DNA of 43,992 nt, from positions 1 through 43,992 of the forward strand of contig LJTT01000015.1 of assembly GCA_001303585.1 (NCBI GenBank). Direction: 5' to 3'. The translations under genes and the position numbers were made by a program. Source of the stretch: Betaproteobacteria bacterium SG8_41. Lineage in GTDB: Bacteria > Pseudomonadota > Gammaproteobacteria > Burkholderiales > SG8-41. Numbering within the stretch: position 1 is the stretch's first letter; every line of letters starts with the position of its first letter. Shown here in pieces: positions 1 through 7,408 of the stretch. The notes beneath the pieces were generated by a model. It did no database searches and was not told the origin of the DNA. It worked only from the letters and a program-made list of their open reading frames with translations.

Positions 1-250
1 CCATGGACAGCAGTGCGATGGTGACCTGCTCGCCGGTCGAAACCATGACGTCGAGCTCGCGCGGCTCCGGATGCGCCTGGACCTCCTTCGCCAGCGAGAT
101 CAAGCGGTTGGTCTCGCCCGCCATGGCGGACACGACCACCACCAGGTCGTGCCCTTTGTTCTTCCAGCCGGCGACACGGCGCGCGACGTTCTTGATGCGC
201 TCGGTCGAGCCGACCGAGGTGCCGCCGTATTTTTGGACGATCAGAGCCAT
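1..250 (-). CDS. lysC: Aspartate kinase, N-terminal part (truncated by window edge)
   Basis: Aspartokinase phosphorylates L-aspartate, the first step toward lysine, threonine and methionine. Only the first 83 residues are in the window. They contain the family's nucleotide-binding start, K7-Y-G-G-T-S-V-G, then [14 protein letters not shown] near residues 37-50 and the STGEQ stretch near 71-75. The ATG at 250-248 puts KYGG at its usual place, so the start is well supported, although no strong Shine-Dalgarno is visible. The regulatory ACT domains lie outside the window. The gene is monocistronic as far as can be seen; the next gene upstream of it is on the other strand. Confidence 0.94.
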   Translation of the reverse strand, partial: MALIVQKYGGTSVGSTERIKNVARRVAGWKNKGHDLVVVVSAMAGETNRLISLAKEVQAHPEPRELDVMVSTGEQVTIALLSM

Positions 251-426
251 TGCCGCCGCAAGACCTCGAAAAAGGCGCGTATTTTAGTTGATTTTTCGTA
301 GAAAAACGAGCTTGGGAGGCAATCGTGGCGGCGGTTTGCGCGATTTGCCGGAAATGCCGCCGGCATGGGCAGGAAAAATCCAGGCCGTGTGAACCAATCC
401 GGGCACCGCTGGTCAATGCAATATCG

Positions 427-729
427 ATGAAACCGTTTGAACGCATTTCCAATCCCCGGAATATCCGGCGCCGCCTGCGGCTCAATCAGCAGGACTTCTG
501 GTCGCGCATAGGCGTCACTCAAAGCGGTGGGTCGCGATACGAGAGCGGGCGTGCGATGCCGAAGCCCGTGCGTGAGCTTTTGCGTCTGGTGCACATCGAG
601 GGCATCCCGCTGGCCAAAGCCAGAGGCAAGGATTTCGAGGTGGTCACCTACCTCAAGCAGGCAAATCCGCGCCTTTACCGCAACCTCACGAAGGCGGCGC
701 TCAAGAAGAACGGGCGGAGGAAGCACTAG
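427..729 (+). CDS. Small helix-turn-helix protein (XRE-like)
   Basis: A 100-residue basic protein. Residues 20-45 (NQQDFWSRIGVTQSGGSRYE) look like the helix-turn-helix of XRE/lambda-repressor-like DNA-binding proteins. The C-terminus is Lys/Arg-rich (KKNGRRKH). I recall similar short orphan HTH proteins as common in betaproteobacteria; no target is known to me. ATG 427 is chosen because homology-like sequence begins there. The frame is open further upstream to 325, but that extension looks like non-coding translation. No good Shine-Dalgarno is visible, so the start is the weak point. The gene stands alone between lysC and the tRNA, both on the other strand. Confidence 0.7.
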   Translation: MKPFERISNPRNIRRRLRLNQQDFWSRIGVTQSGGSRYESGRAMPKPVRELLRLVHIEGIPLAKARGKDFEVVTYLKQANPRLYRNLTKAALKKNGRRKH

Positions 730-749
730 TCTCCGGCCACTGAAGTTGG

Positions 750-837
750 TGGCGGAGGGTGAGGGATTCGAACCCCCGGTGGGTTGCCCCACAACGGTTT
801 TCAAGACCGCCGCATTAAACCACTCTGCCAACCCTCC
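750..837 (-). tRNA. tRNA-Ser (anticodon UGA)
   Basis: Read on the minus strand, the gene starts GGAGGGTTGGCAGAGTGG and ends with a matching acceptor strand (ACCCTCC), discriminator G and encoded CCA (752-750). The anticodon loop is CTTGAAA, giving anticodon TGA (serine UCA-type codons). A long variable arm follows (TTGTGGGGCAACCCAC), as expected for a class II tRNA. The T-loop GGTTCGAATCC is canonical. Confidence 0.97.
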
Positions 838-931
838 GCTGGTGCTTGCCGGTTTTGGCTTCGGCCGCGCCTTTGGCGCTTAACCCATACCGCAGGCTAG
901 CCTACGCCGAAATGCGCGAGCGACTGCGCGC

Positions 932-973
932 ATTTTCAAGACCGCGGCATTAAATTATTCTGCCAACCTTCCC
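932..973 (-). pseudogene. Decayed 5'-half copy of the neighbouring tRNA-Ser
   Basis: About 95 bp upstream of tRNA-Ser, in the same orientation, the sequence from 932 to 973 repeats the 5' half of the tRNA from the acceptor strand through the anticodon loop (TTTTCAAGACCGCGGCATTAAA) with several substitutions. The 3' half is absent, so it cannot fold as a tRNA. It may be the remains of a tandem tRNA copy or of a recombination event. The rest of the 838-1160 stretch holds only short hairpins and no gene that I can see. Confidence 0.75.
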
Positions 974-1166
974 GTAGACTGGGCCATCGGCCAGTCGCGC
1001 TTTCCCAACAGCGACGGAACGGAAAATGCGTAATCCAGGTGTAAGAAAAATCGAACGCGTCGGTTTGCCAAACCCTGCCCGGATCAGGGGTATTACCGAT
1101 CATAATACACGTCATTTCAGGGGCTTGAAATGCCGTTTTCCCGTCCGCAAATACCCGCGGAAAGCG

Positions 1167-1195
1167 TTGAAACTTGGAGAAGGTTTAGGTAGTCT
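1167..1195 (+). promoter_or_regulatory. Candidate sigma-70 promoter of the BI-1/YccA-type gene
   Basis: TTGAAA (1167-1172) and TAGTCT (1190-1195) are separated by exactly 17 bp, 38 bp upstream of the ATG at 1233. A Shine-Dalgarno GAGGAG at 1221-1226 follows. Pattern-based call only. Confidence 0.5.
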
Positions 1196-1232
1196 AACCG
1201 CCCTAGAAGCTTGTCCATTTGAGGAGAGATGA

Positions 1233-1860
1233 ATGCAACCTGACTATCAGAGCAACACAAGGGTGTTAGGAGCCGGCACGCGGGTAATTGCGCCGCAACA
1301 GCAACGTGTGCTCCGGAACACCTATTTGCTGCTCGCTCTCACGATGGTGCCCACGGTCATCGGTGCCTACATCGGCATCAGCACTGGCGGCATCATCATG
1401 AAGAACCCGATGATCAGTTTCTTCGTCATGCTGGCGGCCGTCATCGGATTGCAGTATGCCATCGCGGCAAACCGTAACAGCGGCCTGGGCGTCGTGCTCC
1501 TGCTCGGGATGACCTTTATCCTCGGCTGGTGGCTGGGCCCCCTGCTCGCGATCGCCCTTTCGCTCAAGAACGGCCCGCAACTCATCGGCCTCGCCGCAGC
1601 AGGCACGGGCGGCATTTTCTTCATCATGGCCGGCATCGCTGGTCGCCAACATGTTCCTGCAGATCCCGGCGCTGGCGCTAACCATCTCATCGCTGGTGAT
1701 CGTCGTGTTCTCGCTCTTTCTGCTCCACGATATCAGCCGTATCGTGAATGGCGGCGAGACCAACTACATCATGGCGACGACAGGCGCCTACATCAGCCTG
1801 TTCAATATCTTCGCCAACTTGCTGACGCTGTTGATGGCGCTCGCCGGCGATCGGGACTGA
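1233..1860 (+). pseudogene. Bax inhibitor-1/YccA-family membrane protein, broken by internal deletion and frameshift
   Basis: The first frame (from ATG 1233, Shine-Dalgarno GAGGAG 1221-1226) encodes a Bax inhibitor-1/YccA-like start with several hydrophobic segments, ending in family-like GGIFFIMAGIA. The second half lies in the +1 frame from about 1641 to the stop at 1860 and reads VANMFLQIPALALTISSLVI, then HDISRIVNGGETNYI, the family's conserved C-terminal region. Compared with E. coli YccA as I remember it, about 24 residues between these halves (a loop plus most of one membrane segment) are missing. A deletion of 3n+2 bp near 1636-1642 explains both the loss and the frame change. Family members are implicated in membrane-protease (FtsH) modulation. 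Neither frame alone gives a complete protein, so I call it a pseudogene unless the assembly is wrong there. Confidence 0.85.
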
Positions 1861-1920
1861 AGACGCAACGCGCAGTAGCAAAAAACGCAAAGACAACACG
1901 CAAAGTCTACGCTAACGGAA

Positions 1921-1952
1921 ACGGCCGGGCAGATTGCCCGGCCGTTTCTTTT
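1921..1952 (+). terminator. Rho-independent terminator
   Basis: A perfect 11-bp stem, ACGGCCGGGCA (1921-1931) with TGCCCGGCCGT (1935-1945), closes a GAT loop and is followed by TTCTTTT. It lies 60 bp past the broken BI-1-family gene. Confidence 0.9.
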
Positions 1953-2029
1953 GTACAACAGAATCGCCCCTGGCGCGCCGCCCCGTTCTGTTGCCGCTCT
2001 TCACCCCCCGGCGGTTCGATTGACGCTAT

Positions 2030-2078
2030 TGCCCGTCTCGGCGCTCTTGGCGTTTCCGCGGTTCAATTGTCGAATAAT
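2030..2078. repeat. Single arm of the 9-10-bp-period intergenic repeat
   Basis: The stretch around 2038-2068 (CTCGGCGCTCTTGGCG then TTCCGCGGTTCAATT) matches the right-hand arms of the larger element at 3600-3668. A GC/A-rich stretch with repeated ACGCAAAG words at 1863-1912 may be the remains of the opposite arm, with the terminator at 1921 between them. Confidence 0.55.
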
Positions 2079-2128
2079 CTGATTTATCTGCAGCTGGATT
2101 AAGTTTCCGCTTCTGGCACTCTGGCGGC

Positions 2129-3424
2129 TCATCTCTCGAACATCGCCATCGATTCGACATGCGAGGTGTGCGGGAACATGTTGACCACCCCCGCCGCCCT
2201 AAGCGCGTAACCCTGCGTGTGCACCAGAACGGCCGCGTCGCGCGCCAGCGTAGCGGGGTTGCATGAAATGTAGACGATGCGCTGTGGCGCCTCCACAGTA
2301 AGTGACTTGACCACCTCAATCGCTCCGTCTCGCGGGGGATCGAGTAACATTCGCCCAAATCGACCCAACCCCGACAGGGCCGGCACGCCCGCCTCGTAAA
2401 GGTCCATCTCGATAAAACGGGCGGCGTGCTGCAGCCCGTTCCTTTCGGCGTTGGCGGCGGCCCGCCGGATCAGTTCTCCGCTGCCCTCTACGCCGACCAC
2501 TTCCGCCCCGCGCCGGGCAATCGCGAGCGTGAAGTTGCCGAGCCCGCAGAACAGGTCGGCTACCCGCTCGCCAGGCGGCACTTCGAGCAGGGCAATGGCT
2601 CGGCGCACCAGGATACGATTCACGGGATGGTTCACCTGGGTGAAGTCGGTCGGCGCAAAACCGATCTGCAGGTCGAATTCCGGCAGGGCGTAGTGGAGAT
2701 CGGCGGGCCGGACGGGATGGAACGGGCGCGCCGTGTCGGGGCCGCCGGGCTGCAGGTAGATGCTGACGCCATAACGCCCGGCAAACTCCCTCAACAGACC
2801 CTGGTCGGCTTCGCTCGGTTCGACCAGCACCCGAAAGACGAGCACATCGCACGCTTCGCCCAACGCGACTTCGATCTGCGGCACGCGCGCCCGAATCGAG
2901 AGTCCATCGACCAGTGCCCTCAAGGGCCGCAACAGCGCGGAGATCCGTGGCGGCAGGACCTCACAACTCGCCATGTCCGCGACATAGCTGCTGCGCCGCT
3001 CGTGAAAGCCCACCAGCGCGCCGCCCTTCTTTGGCACGTGCCGCACCGTCAGACGGGCGCGATGGCGATAGCCCCACCAGGGCCCGTAGACCGCCGGCAG
3101 GACCTGCTCGGGCCTGACGCGCCCGATGTGCCAGAGATCGTCCTCCAGCACCCGCTGCTTGACGGCAACCTGCGCGCGCGGCTCCAGATGCTGCAGGCTG
3201 CATCCGCCGCAGACGCCGAAGTACGCGCATCTTGGCGCAATCCGCAACGAGCTTTCCCGTAGTACCTCGGTGACCGTGCCGATCTCGTAGCTCGGTTTTT
3301 TGCGGCGAATCGCGCACGCGACCGTCTCGCCCGGCAACGCGCCTTCTATGAAAATGGCCTTGCCGTCGCGCCGCGCGACGCCGCGCCCTTCCTGGTCCAG
3401 GGATTCGACAATCAGATTCGACAT
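2129..3424 (-). CDS. rlmD: 23S rRNA (uracil-1939-C5)-methyltransferase RlmD
   Basis: RlmD uses S-adenosylmethionine to methylate U1939 of 23S rRNA. The 431-residue protein has an N-terminal TRAM domain (about 1-55) and a [4Fe-4S] cysteine set, C66-X5-C72-X2-C75 plus C154. A Rossmann methyltransferase core follows with VADLFCGLGNFTLAIA near 289-304, the DPPRDG motif near 362, and ISCNP near 387-391 carrying the catalytic cysteine. The length matches the family. ATG 3424 is the only sensible start and gives a complete TRAM domain. It stands between two repeat-filled gaps and probably has its own transcript. Confidence 0.96.
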   Translation of the reverse strand: MSNLIVESLDQEGRGVARRDGKAIFIEGALPGETVACAIRRKKPSYEIGTVTEVLRESSLRIAPRCAYFGVCGGCSLQHLEPRAQVAVKQRVLEDDLWHIGRVRPEQVLPAVYGPWWGYRHRARLTVRHVPKKGGALVGFHERRSSYVADMASCEVLPPRISALLRPLRALVDGLSIRARVPQIEVALGEACDVLVFRVLVEPSEADQGLLREFAGRYGVSIYLQPGGPDTARPFHPVRPADLHYALPEFDLQIGFAPTDFTQVNHPVNRILVRRAIALLEVPPGERVADLFCGLGNFTLAIARRGAEVVGVEGSGELIRRAAANAERNGLQHAARFIEMDLYEAGVPALSGLGRFGRMLLDPPRDGAIEVVKSLTVEAPQRIVYISCNPATLARDAAVLVHTQGYALRAAGVVNMFPHTSHVESMAMFER

Positions 3425-3480
3425 GTGTGCCGCTGCGACGGAGTCTCAGTGCGCCGCGATCACGGTAGCGCCAGTTTAAT

Positions 3481-3669
3481 CTTGAACCGCCAAGACCGCC
3501 ACGAGAAGCAAAACAATAATGAACCGCGGAGAAACGGAGAGAAACGAAGGACTAACCGCCCGCAACAAACGCAGATGAGACGAATTAATTTGGCACTGTT
3601 TCTCTCCGCGTCTCCGCGGTTCAATTATGGTTCTTGGTTTTCTCGGCGTGCTTGGCGGTTCAAGAAGCG
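3481..3669. repeat. Nested inverted repeat with 9-bp-period arms
   Basis: The gap between rlmD and the exonuclease gene is filled by nested arms. The outer arms are TTGAACCGCCAAGACCGCC (3482-3500) against CGGCGTGCTTGGCGGTTCAA (3643-3662). The inner arms are GAACCGCGGAGAAACGGAGA (3521-3540) against TCTCTCCGCGTCTCCGCGGT (3601-3620). Each arm is a 9-bp-spaced direct repeat of a CCGCGGAGA-like or ACCGCCAAG-like word. No gene is visible here. Confidence 0.85.
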
Positions 3670-3699
3670 TGGATCGTCAATTTAAAACACGAAATTGTC

Positions 3700-4476
3700 T
3701 CAAGTGCGCCAGTGGGCAAGAAATTCCTGCCAATGCGGTTCGTTTGATTTCTTGAGCGTGGTGCGAACGAGTTCACATTCCCTGCCGTGATGCTCGCGTG
3801 TGAGCGCCCCCCGCATCATCTGAAAGCGCAAATAGACGAGATACGCGTTCACCACATCCGTCTCGCAATACTGCCGGATCGCAGCGATGCGGCCCGCCTG
3901 ATAGGCCTCCCAAACGCCAGCTCCGTCCATCCCCAGCTTCCCCGGCAGCCCCATCAGCTGCGCGAGCTCACTGAGCGGAGCGTTGGCACGGGGCTGGTAG
4001 AGCGCGAGCAGATCCATGAGGTCAAGATGCCGGCTGTGGTAGCGGCTGATGTAATTGTTCCACTTGAAGTCCCGGTCCTCTTCGCCCATGTCCCAGTAAC
4101 GCCGGGCGTTGATGCCGTGGATCAGGCCGCGGTAATGCAGGACCGGCATGTCGAAGCCGCCGCCGTTCCAGGAAACGAGTTGCGGGGTGTACTTGTCGAC
4201 GCCGTCGAAGAAGCGCTGGATGAGCTCGCCTTCACTCTCCGCGCCCGCACCCAGTGACCAGACCCGGAAACTGTCGCGGTCCCGCAACGCGCACGAAATC
4301 GCGATGACCCGATGCAGATAAAGCGGAAGGAAATCGCTGCCCGTGGTCTGGCGGCGCAGCTGGAACGCCATTTCCGCAACCTCTTTGTCGGGGATCCCGG
4401 GCTCGAGGCCCCGCAGGCGGCGCAGTCCCTCGACATCGGGAACCGTCTCAATATCAAAAACCAGGACCGGAATCAT
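3700..4476 (-). CDS. Predicted 3'-5' exonuclease, DEDDy, PolB-exo-like (PF10108 type)
   Basis: A 258-residue soluble protein with the three exonuclease motifs of the DEDDy superfamily: Exo I D8-I-E10 (VFDIETVP), Exo II N104-G-G-G-F-D109, and Exo III Y203-C-E-T-D207. Between them, H150-L-D-L-M-D is also family-like. It lacks polymerase domains and is the stand-alone family related to the proofreading domain of B-family DNA polymerases. The substrate in vivo is not established. Repeat-rich gaps on both sides isolate it from its neighbours, so it is probably expressed alone. Confidence 0.9.
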   Translation of the reverse strand: MIPVLVFDIETVPDVEGLRRLRGLEPGIPDKEVAEMAFQLRRQTTGSDFLPLYLHRVIAISCALRDRDSFRVWSLGAGAESEGELIQRFFDGVDKYTPQLVSWNGGGFDMPVLHYRGLIHGINARRYWDMGEEDRDFKWNNYISRYHSRHLDLMDLLALYQPRANAPLSELAQLMGLPGKLGMDGAGVWEAYQAGRIAAIRQYCETDVVNAYLVYLRFQMMRGALTREHHGRECELVRTTLKKSNEPHWQEFLAHWRT

Positions 4477-4484
4477 GAAAAATC

Positions 4485-4768
4485 AAGCCACAGAGAACAC
4501 AGAGTTCACAGAGAAAACCCTCAACGTCTAACCGCGAGGGACGCAAATGAACGTAGAAAACAGCAGGAGACGCTGAGCTGAATCCTCAATCCCGAATCCC
4601 AGATCCTGAATTTTCACATTCTGTGTTCTCTGTGATCTCTGTGGCTAATCCTGGTCTTCATCGGCGTTTATCGGCGTTCATCGGTGGCGTTACCCAAAGT
4701 CAGAAAGCAGAAACGGTTCTTGTATAAAGAAATCTGCGTGTATCTGCGTTTATCTGCGGCTGAAAACT
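4485..4768. repeat. Compound intergenic repeat: 9-bp inverted arms, heptads and two 10-bp arrays
   Basis: The gap between ydbL and the exonuclease gene is made of short-period repeats. CACAGAG words at 9-bp period (4487-4514) face their reverse complement at 4619-4645. Between them are four 7-bp units beginning AATCC or GATCC (4581-4608). To the right, TTCATCGGCG-like units of 10 bp occur three times (4657-4686), and ATCTGCGTNT-like units of 10 bp three times (4732-4761). No gene is visible. Confidence 0.85.
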
Positions 4769-4773
4769 CGCCT

Positions 4774-5199
4774 CTACTTGCGCACCCACGCCCCGCTCGC
4801 GTTCTGGTAGTACCAGCCCCGTTGCGCGCGGCTAATCCAGCGCTGCGCGAAGGTCGCCCGAATATCGTTTTCCCACTCAGGGTGGCCGTTCGCGCGCGCG
4901 ATTTCCCGGTAGAGCGCGGCCCGGTCCTGGTTCTCGCTCGCGATGAGCGCGTTGACCTGCTGGCGCTGGGCAAGCGGCACGGCCTTGGCATCGCGGAGCG
5001 CGACATTGCCGTCACGCGTAAAGCCAACGGCCCCGCTGTTGTAGAGGGATGCAAGCTGGGAATGCCGCTGCTGCATGCTGCGCTGAAGCGCGGCAATCGC
5101 GGGCGTATTGATCTCGAGATTGGCCTGTCCCAGCGCCGGCGCCGGCAGCAGCGAAGCCAGCGCGGCCAGCGCCGCGGTGAAGAAGATTGCTGTCCTCAT
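4774..5199 (-). CDS. ydbL: YdbL-family periplasmic protein (DUF1318)
   Basis: A 141-residue protein with a signal peptide (about 1-24, ending LPAPALGQ) and a DUF1318/YdbL domain, including GAVGFTRDGNVALRD and a C-terminal WYYQNASGAWVRK. The start at 5199 is chosen because its ATG overlaps the ynbE stop in an ATGA junction, implying translational coupling; the longer open frame upstream lies over ynbE. In E. coli, YdbL is encoded with YdbH and YnbE and influences their intermembrane bridge. Here it is the last gene of the same three-gene order. Confidence 0.9.
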   Translation of the reverse strand: MRTAIFFTAALAALASLLPAPALGQANLEINTPAIAALQRSMQQRHSQLASLYNSGAVGFTRDGNVALRDAKAVPLAQRQQVNALIASENQDRAALYREIARANGHPEWENDIRATFAQRWISRAQRGWYYQNASGAWVRK

Positions 5200-5399
5200 T
5201 TTTTGTCTCCTGGCGCAGTCCCAGGCTCTTCCGCCTTCGGTGCTGCCCCGTTTTTCAGCTGCCATACTTCGTCGATAATCCGGTCAGCCGCCTTCTCGGC
5301 AGCCGCCGCAGGAAAATAGATGTTAATGGTGACGCACCCGACCAGCGTCAATGCTCCCGCCAACAAAACGGCCCTGCATGCAAGCTTCGCCATCGTCAC
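5196..5399 (-). CDS. ynbE: YnbE-family lipoprotein
   Basis: A 67-residue lipoprotein with a clear lipobox (L19-V-G-C22), followed by VTINIYFPAAAAEKAADRIIDEVW, the hallmark of the YnbE family. In E. coli, YnbE is an outer-membrane lipoprotein that joins the C-terminus of YdbH by beta-strand stacking to complete a lipid-conducting bridge across the periplasm. It lies 11 bp after ydbH and overlaps ydbL by 4 bp, so all three are probably co-translated. A second ATG two codons downstream is an alternative start. Confidence 0.92.
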   Translation of the reverse strand: MTMAKLACRAVLLAGALTLVGCVTINIYFPAAAAEKAADRIIDEVWQLKNGAAPKAEEPGTAPGDKK

Positions 5400-5410
5400 G
5401 CCCCGGTTTC

Positions 5411-7408
5411 CTATTGCACGATCATGCGAACATTGTTCTGAATCACGCGTTTCAGCCGGTCGACGAGTTCATTCCAGTCGACCGCGCGATTGTAGCCCAA
5501 CACCGACAGCGCCGGAATGCCACCGCCCTTGACGATGACGTAGCCCTGGGCCACGTCATCGATGCCGCCCATCTTGCACACGCCGTTCTCGAGCCGGCAG
5601 CTCAAGCCCAGCCTCTCGTACCCGAACTGGTCGAAAAAACGCAGAAAGGTGCCCTGGATTGCGGCGGCGGCGCCCGCACCACCGAGTGCCGTGATGTTCT
5701 GAACCGCGCGCTGGCTGATTTTGCGCCGGTAGTCGCCCGCGCTGCTCTCCAGTTTCGCATCGAATTTGACCGGTTGCCAATTCGCCAGCTCGAGCCCGTC
5801 GATGGCTGCGTCGATCCGCCCCGTGATGCTTCCAAACGAAAATGCGCGCGTGAGAAGCCCGAGGTCAATGTTGCGCGCCTCGATATCCGCTGCCAGGCGC
5901 GGTGCCTTGCCGAAGGGCTCGATCAGCTTCACGTTATTCGCCATCATCGTCCCGTCGAATACCTGGAAAAGTAACGCGCCATCCACTTCCAGGGTTGACC
6001 GGCTGTAGCTCACCCTCGGTATCTCGGCCGAGACTGTCCCGTGCATCGTCGGCAGCCCTACGGCCTGAGTGAATCTCTCCATCGAGATCGGGGAGAGGCC
6101 GCCGCGAAAAGTCCAGCGCCAGCCTTCCTGCGGGCGCTCCATTGCGAAGCCCCTCATGGTGAGCGTGCCGTCGAGCAAGGGTATCTCGACCGTCCCGAGC
6201 CGGAAACGCATGCCGCGCATTGTCAGAGGAAGTTTCACCCGCCCGAACGGGACGCGCAGCAGCTCCCCGCCCTTCATTTCCAGTTCGACCTTGGTGTCCT
6301 CCGAGCGGTGCCAGGGAATGCGGCCGTTGGCATCGAAAACGGCGAAGCGTCGATTAAGATCTTCGAACGACAGACCGCGCAGGCCGGCCTCCAACGATTG
6401 CACATGGCCGTCACGCCAGCGCGCCGTCAACTCCGTTTTCCCCTCGACCCGCAACTCGCCCAGCGCCGTGCCGAAGAAAAACGGCTTCATTACCTGCGAA
6501 TATAGCTGACTCGCTTCGAGCGCTCCGCTGGTCACGTCCGCGCGATCGATGCGGTTCGAATGACGGTCCCAGATGGCGCTGCCATGGAGCTCCCCGATGC
6601 CTGCCAGCCGTGCCCCACCGCGCGCGACCGAGATCTGCCGTTCGTCGATCACACCATCGGCGCTCAACGTATGCCCTGCGCCCTGCAAATACAGCGGCTG
6701 CCAGTAGACCTCGCCAGCATTCCAGTCCAACGATGCGCGGTAGGTCCATGATGCCCCCTGGCGCTGGGCAGCGAGCCGCACTTGCATACCCAGCTTGTCC
6801 GCGGCGTGCAGTCCGCTCGCGTCGCTGAAGGAGACCTCGCGCACGGTGAGCTCGGCGGCGAGCCGCTCGCGGCCCGCCCCATCAAGCGTGACCACGCCAG
6901 ACAGCTGGCCGGCTGTCACTTTTGGCCAGTCTGCCGGCAGCCACGGCCCGAGACGCGAGAGCGATCCGTTGTCGATCTCGAGGCGCAGTGAGGGCGCCCG
7001 CTCATCAAGCCGTCCTTTGAGTGTCCATGATTCTGCCGCCGACGGCCGCAGAACCAACTCGAGCGTCCGGTCCACAAGGAGGTACACGAACGAGAGCGGA
7101 ATGCTTGCCCCGACATCGGCCTCGCCTTTGCGGCATTCGATGCGTCCCTGCTCCCAGGAAAAATCGGCGCACACCACGCGCACGTTGCGCCAGCGCTGAT
7201 TCTCAAAGGAAACTTCACCGACGGTAAGCTGCAAAGTGGCCGGAACGCCATCCGACAGCTGCGCCACGATCGGCCCCGCGACTACCCCAGGCGCTTCCAG
7301 ACGATCGAGCCTGACCGAGAGCTCGACGGCAGCGGACGGCGCAGCGCACCAGGACGCCACCAGAAGCAGCGCCAGGCTGCGAAGAACACCGTTACGCGGA
7401 GAAAACAC
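5411..7408 (-). CDS. ydbH: YdbH-type AsmA-like intermembrane lipid-transport protein
   Basis: A protein of about 665 residues with an N-terminal hydrophobic signal/anchor (VLRSLALLLVASWCAAPSAA) and then long stretches of alternating beta-strand sequence typical of AsmA-like proteins. The C-terminal part (AGAAAAIQGTFLRFFDQFGYERLGLSC and following) is the conserved YdbH segment. YdbH is one of three AsmA-like proteins proposed to move phospholipids to the outer membrane, with YnbE completing the bridge. The frame is open to a TTG at 7444; I prefer the GTG at 7408, which overlaps cysM by only 17 bp and leaves a short n-region. Neither has a good Shine-Dalgarno. The overlap with cysM suggests a shared transcript. 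Confidence 0.87.
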   Translation of the reverse strand: MFSPRNGVLRSLALLLVASWCAAPSAAVELSVRLDRLEAPGVVAGPIVAQLSDGVPATLQLTVGEVSFENQRWRNVRVVCADFSWEQGRIECRKGEADVGASIPLSFVYLLVDRTLELVLRPSAAESWTLKGRLDERAPSLRLEIDNGSLSRLGPWLPADWPKVTAGQLSGVVTLDGAGRERLAAELTVREVSFSDASGLHAADKLGMQVRLAAQRQGASWTYRASLDWNAGEVYWQPLYLQGAGHTLSADGVIDERQISVARGGARLAGIGELHGSAIWDRHSNRIDRADVTSGALEASQLYSQVMKPFFFGTALGELRVEGKTELTARWRDGHVQSLEAGLRGLSFEDLNRRFAVFDANGRIPWHRSEDTKVELEMKGGELLRVPFGRVKLPLTMRGMRFRLGTVEIPLLDGTLTMRGFAMERPQEGWRWTFRGGLSPISMERFTQAVGLPTMHGTVSAEIPRVSYSRSTLEVDGALLFQVFDGTMMANNVKLIEPFGKAPRLAADIEARNIDLGLLTRAFSFGSITGRIDAAIDGLELANWQPVKFDAKLESSAGDYRRKISQRAVQNITALGGAGAAAAIQGTFLRFFDQFGYERLGLSCRLENGVCKMGGIDDVAQGYVIVKGGGIPALSVLGYNRAVDWNELVDRLKRVIQNNVRMIVQ

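Noticed and set aside
241-831. A 196-codon minus-strand frame over the lysC start, HTH gene and tRNA-Ser
   Set aside because: It runs through a tRNA gene and opposite the HTH gene; its sequence is not protein-like.
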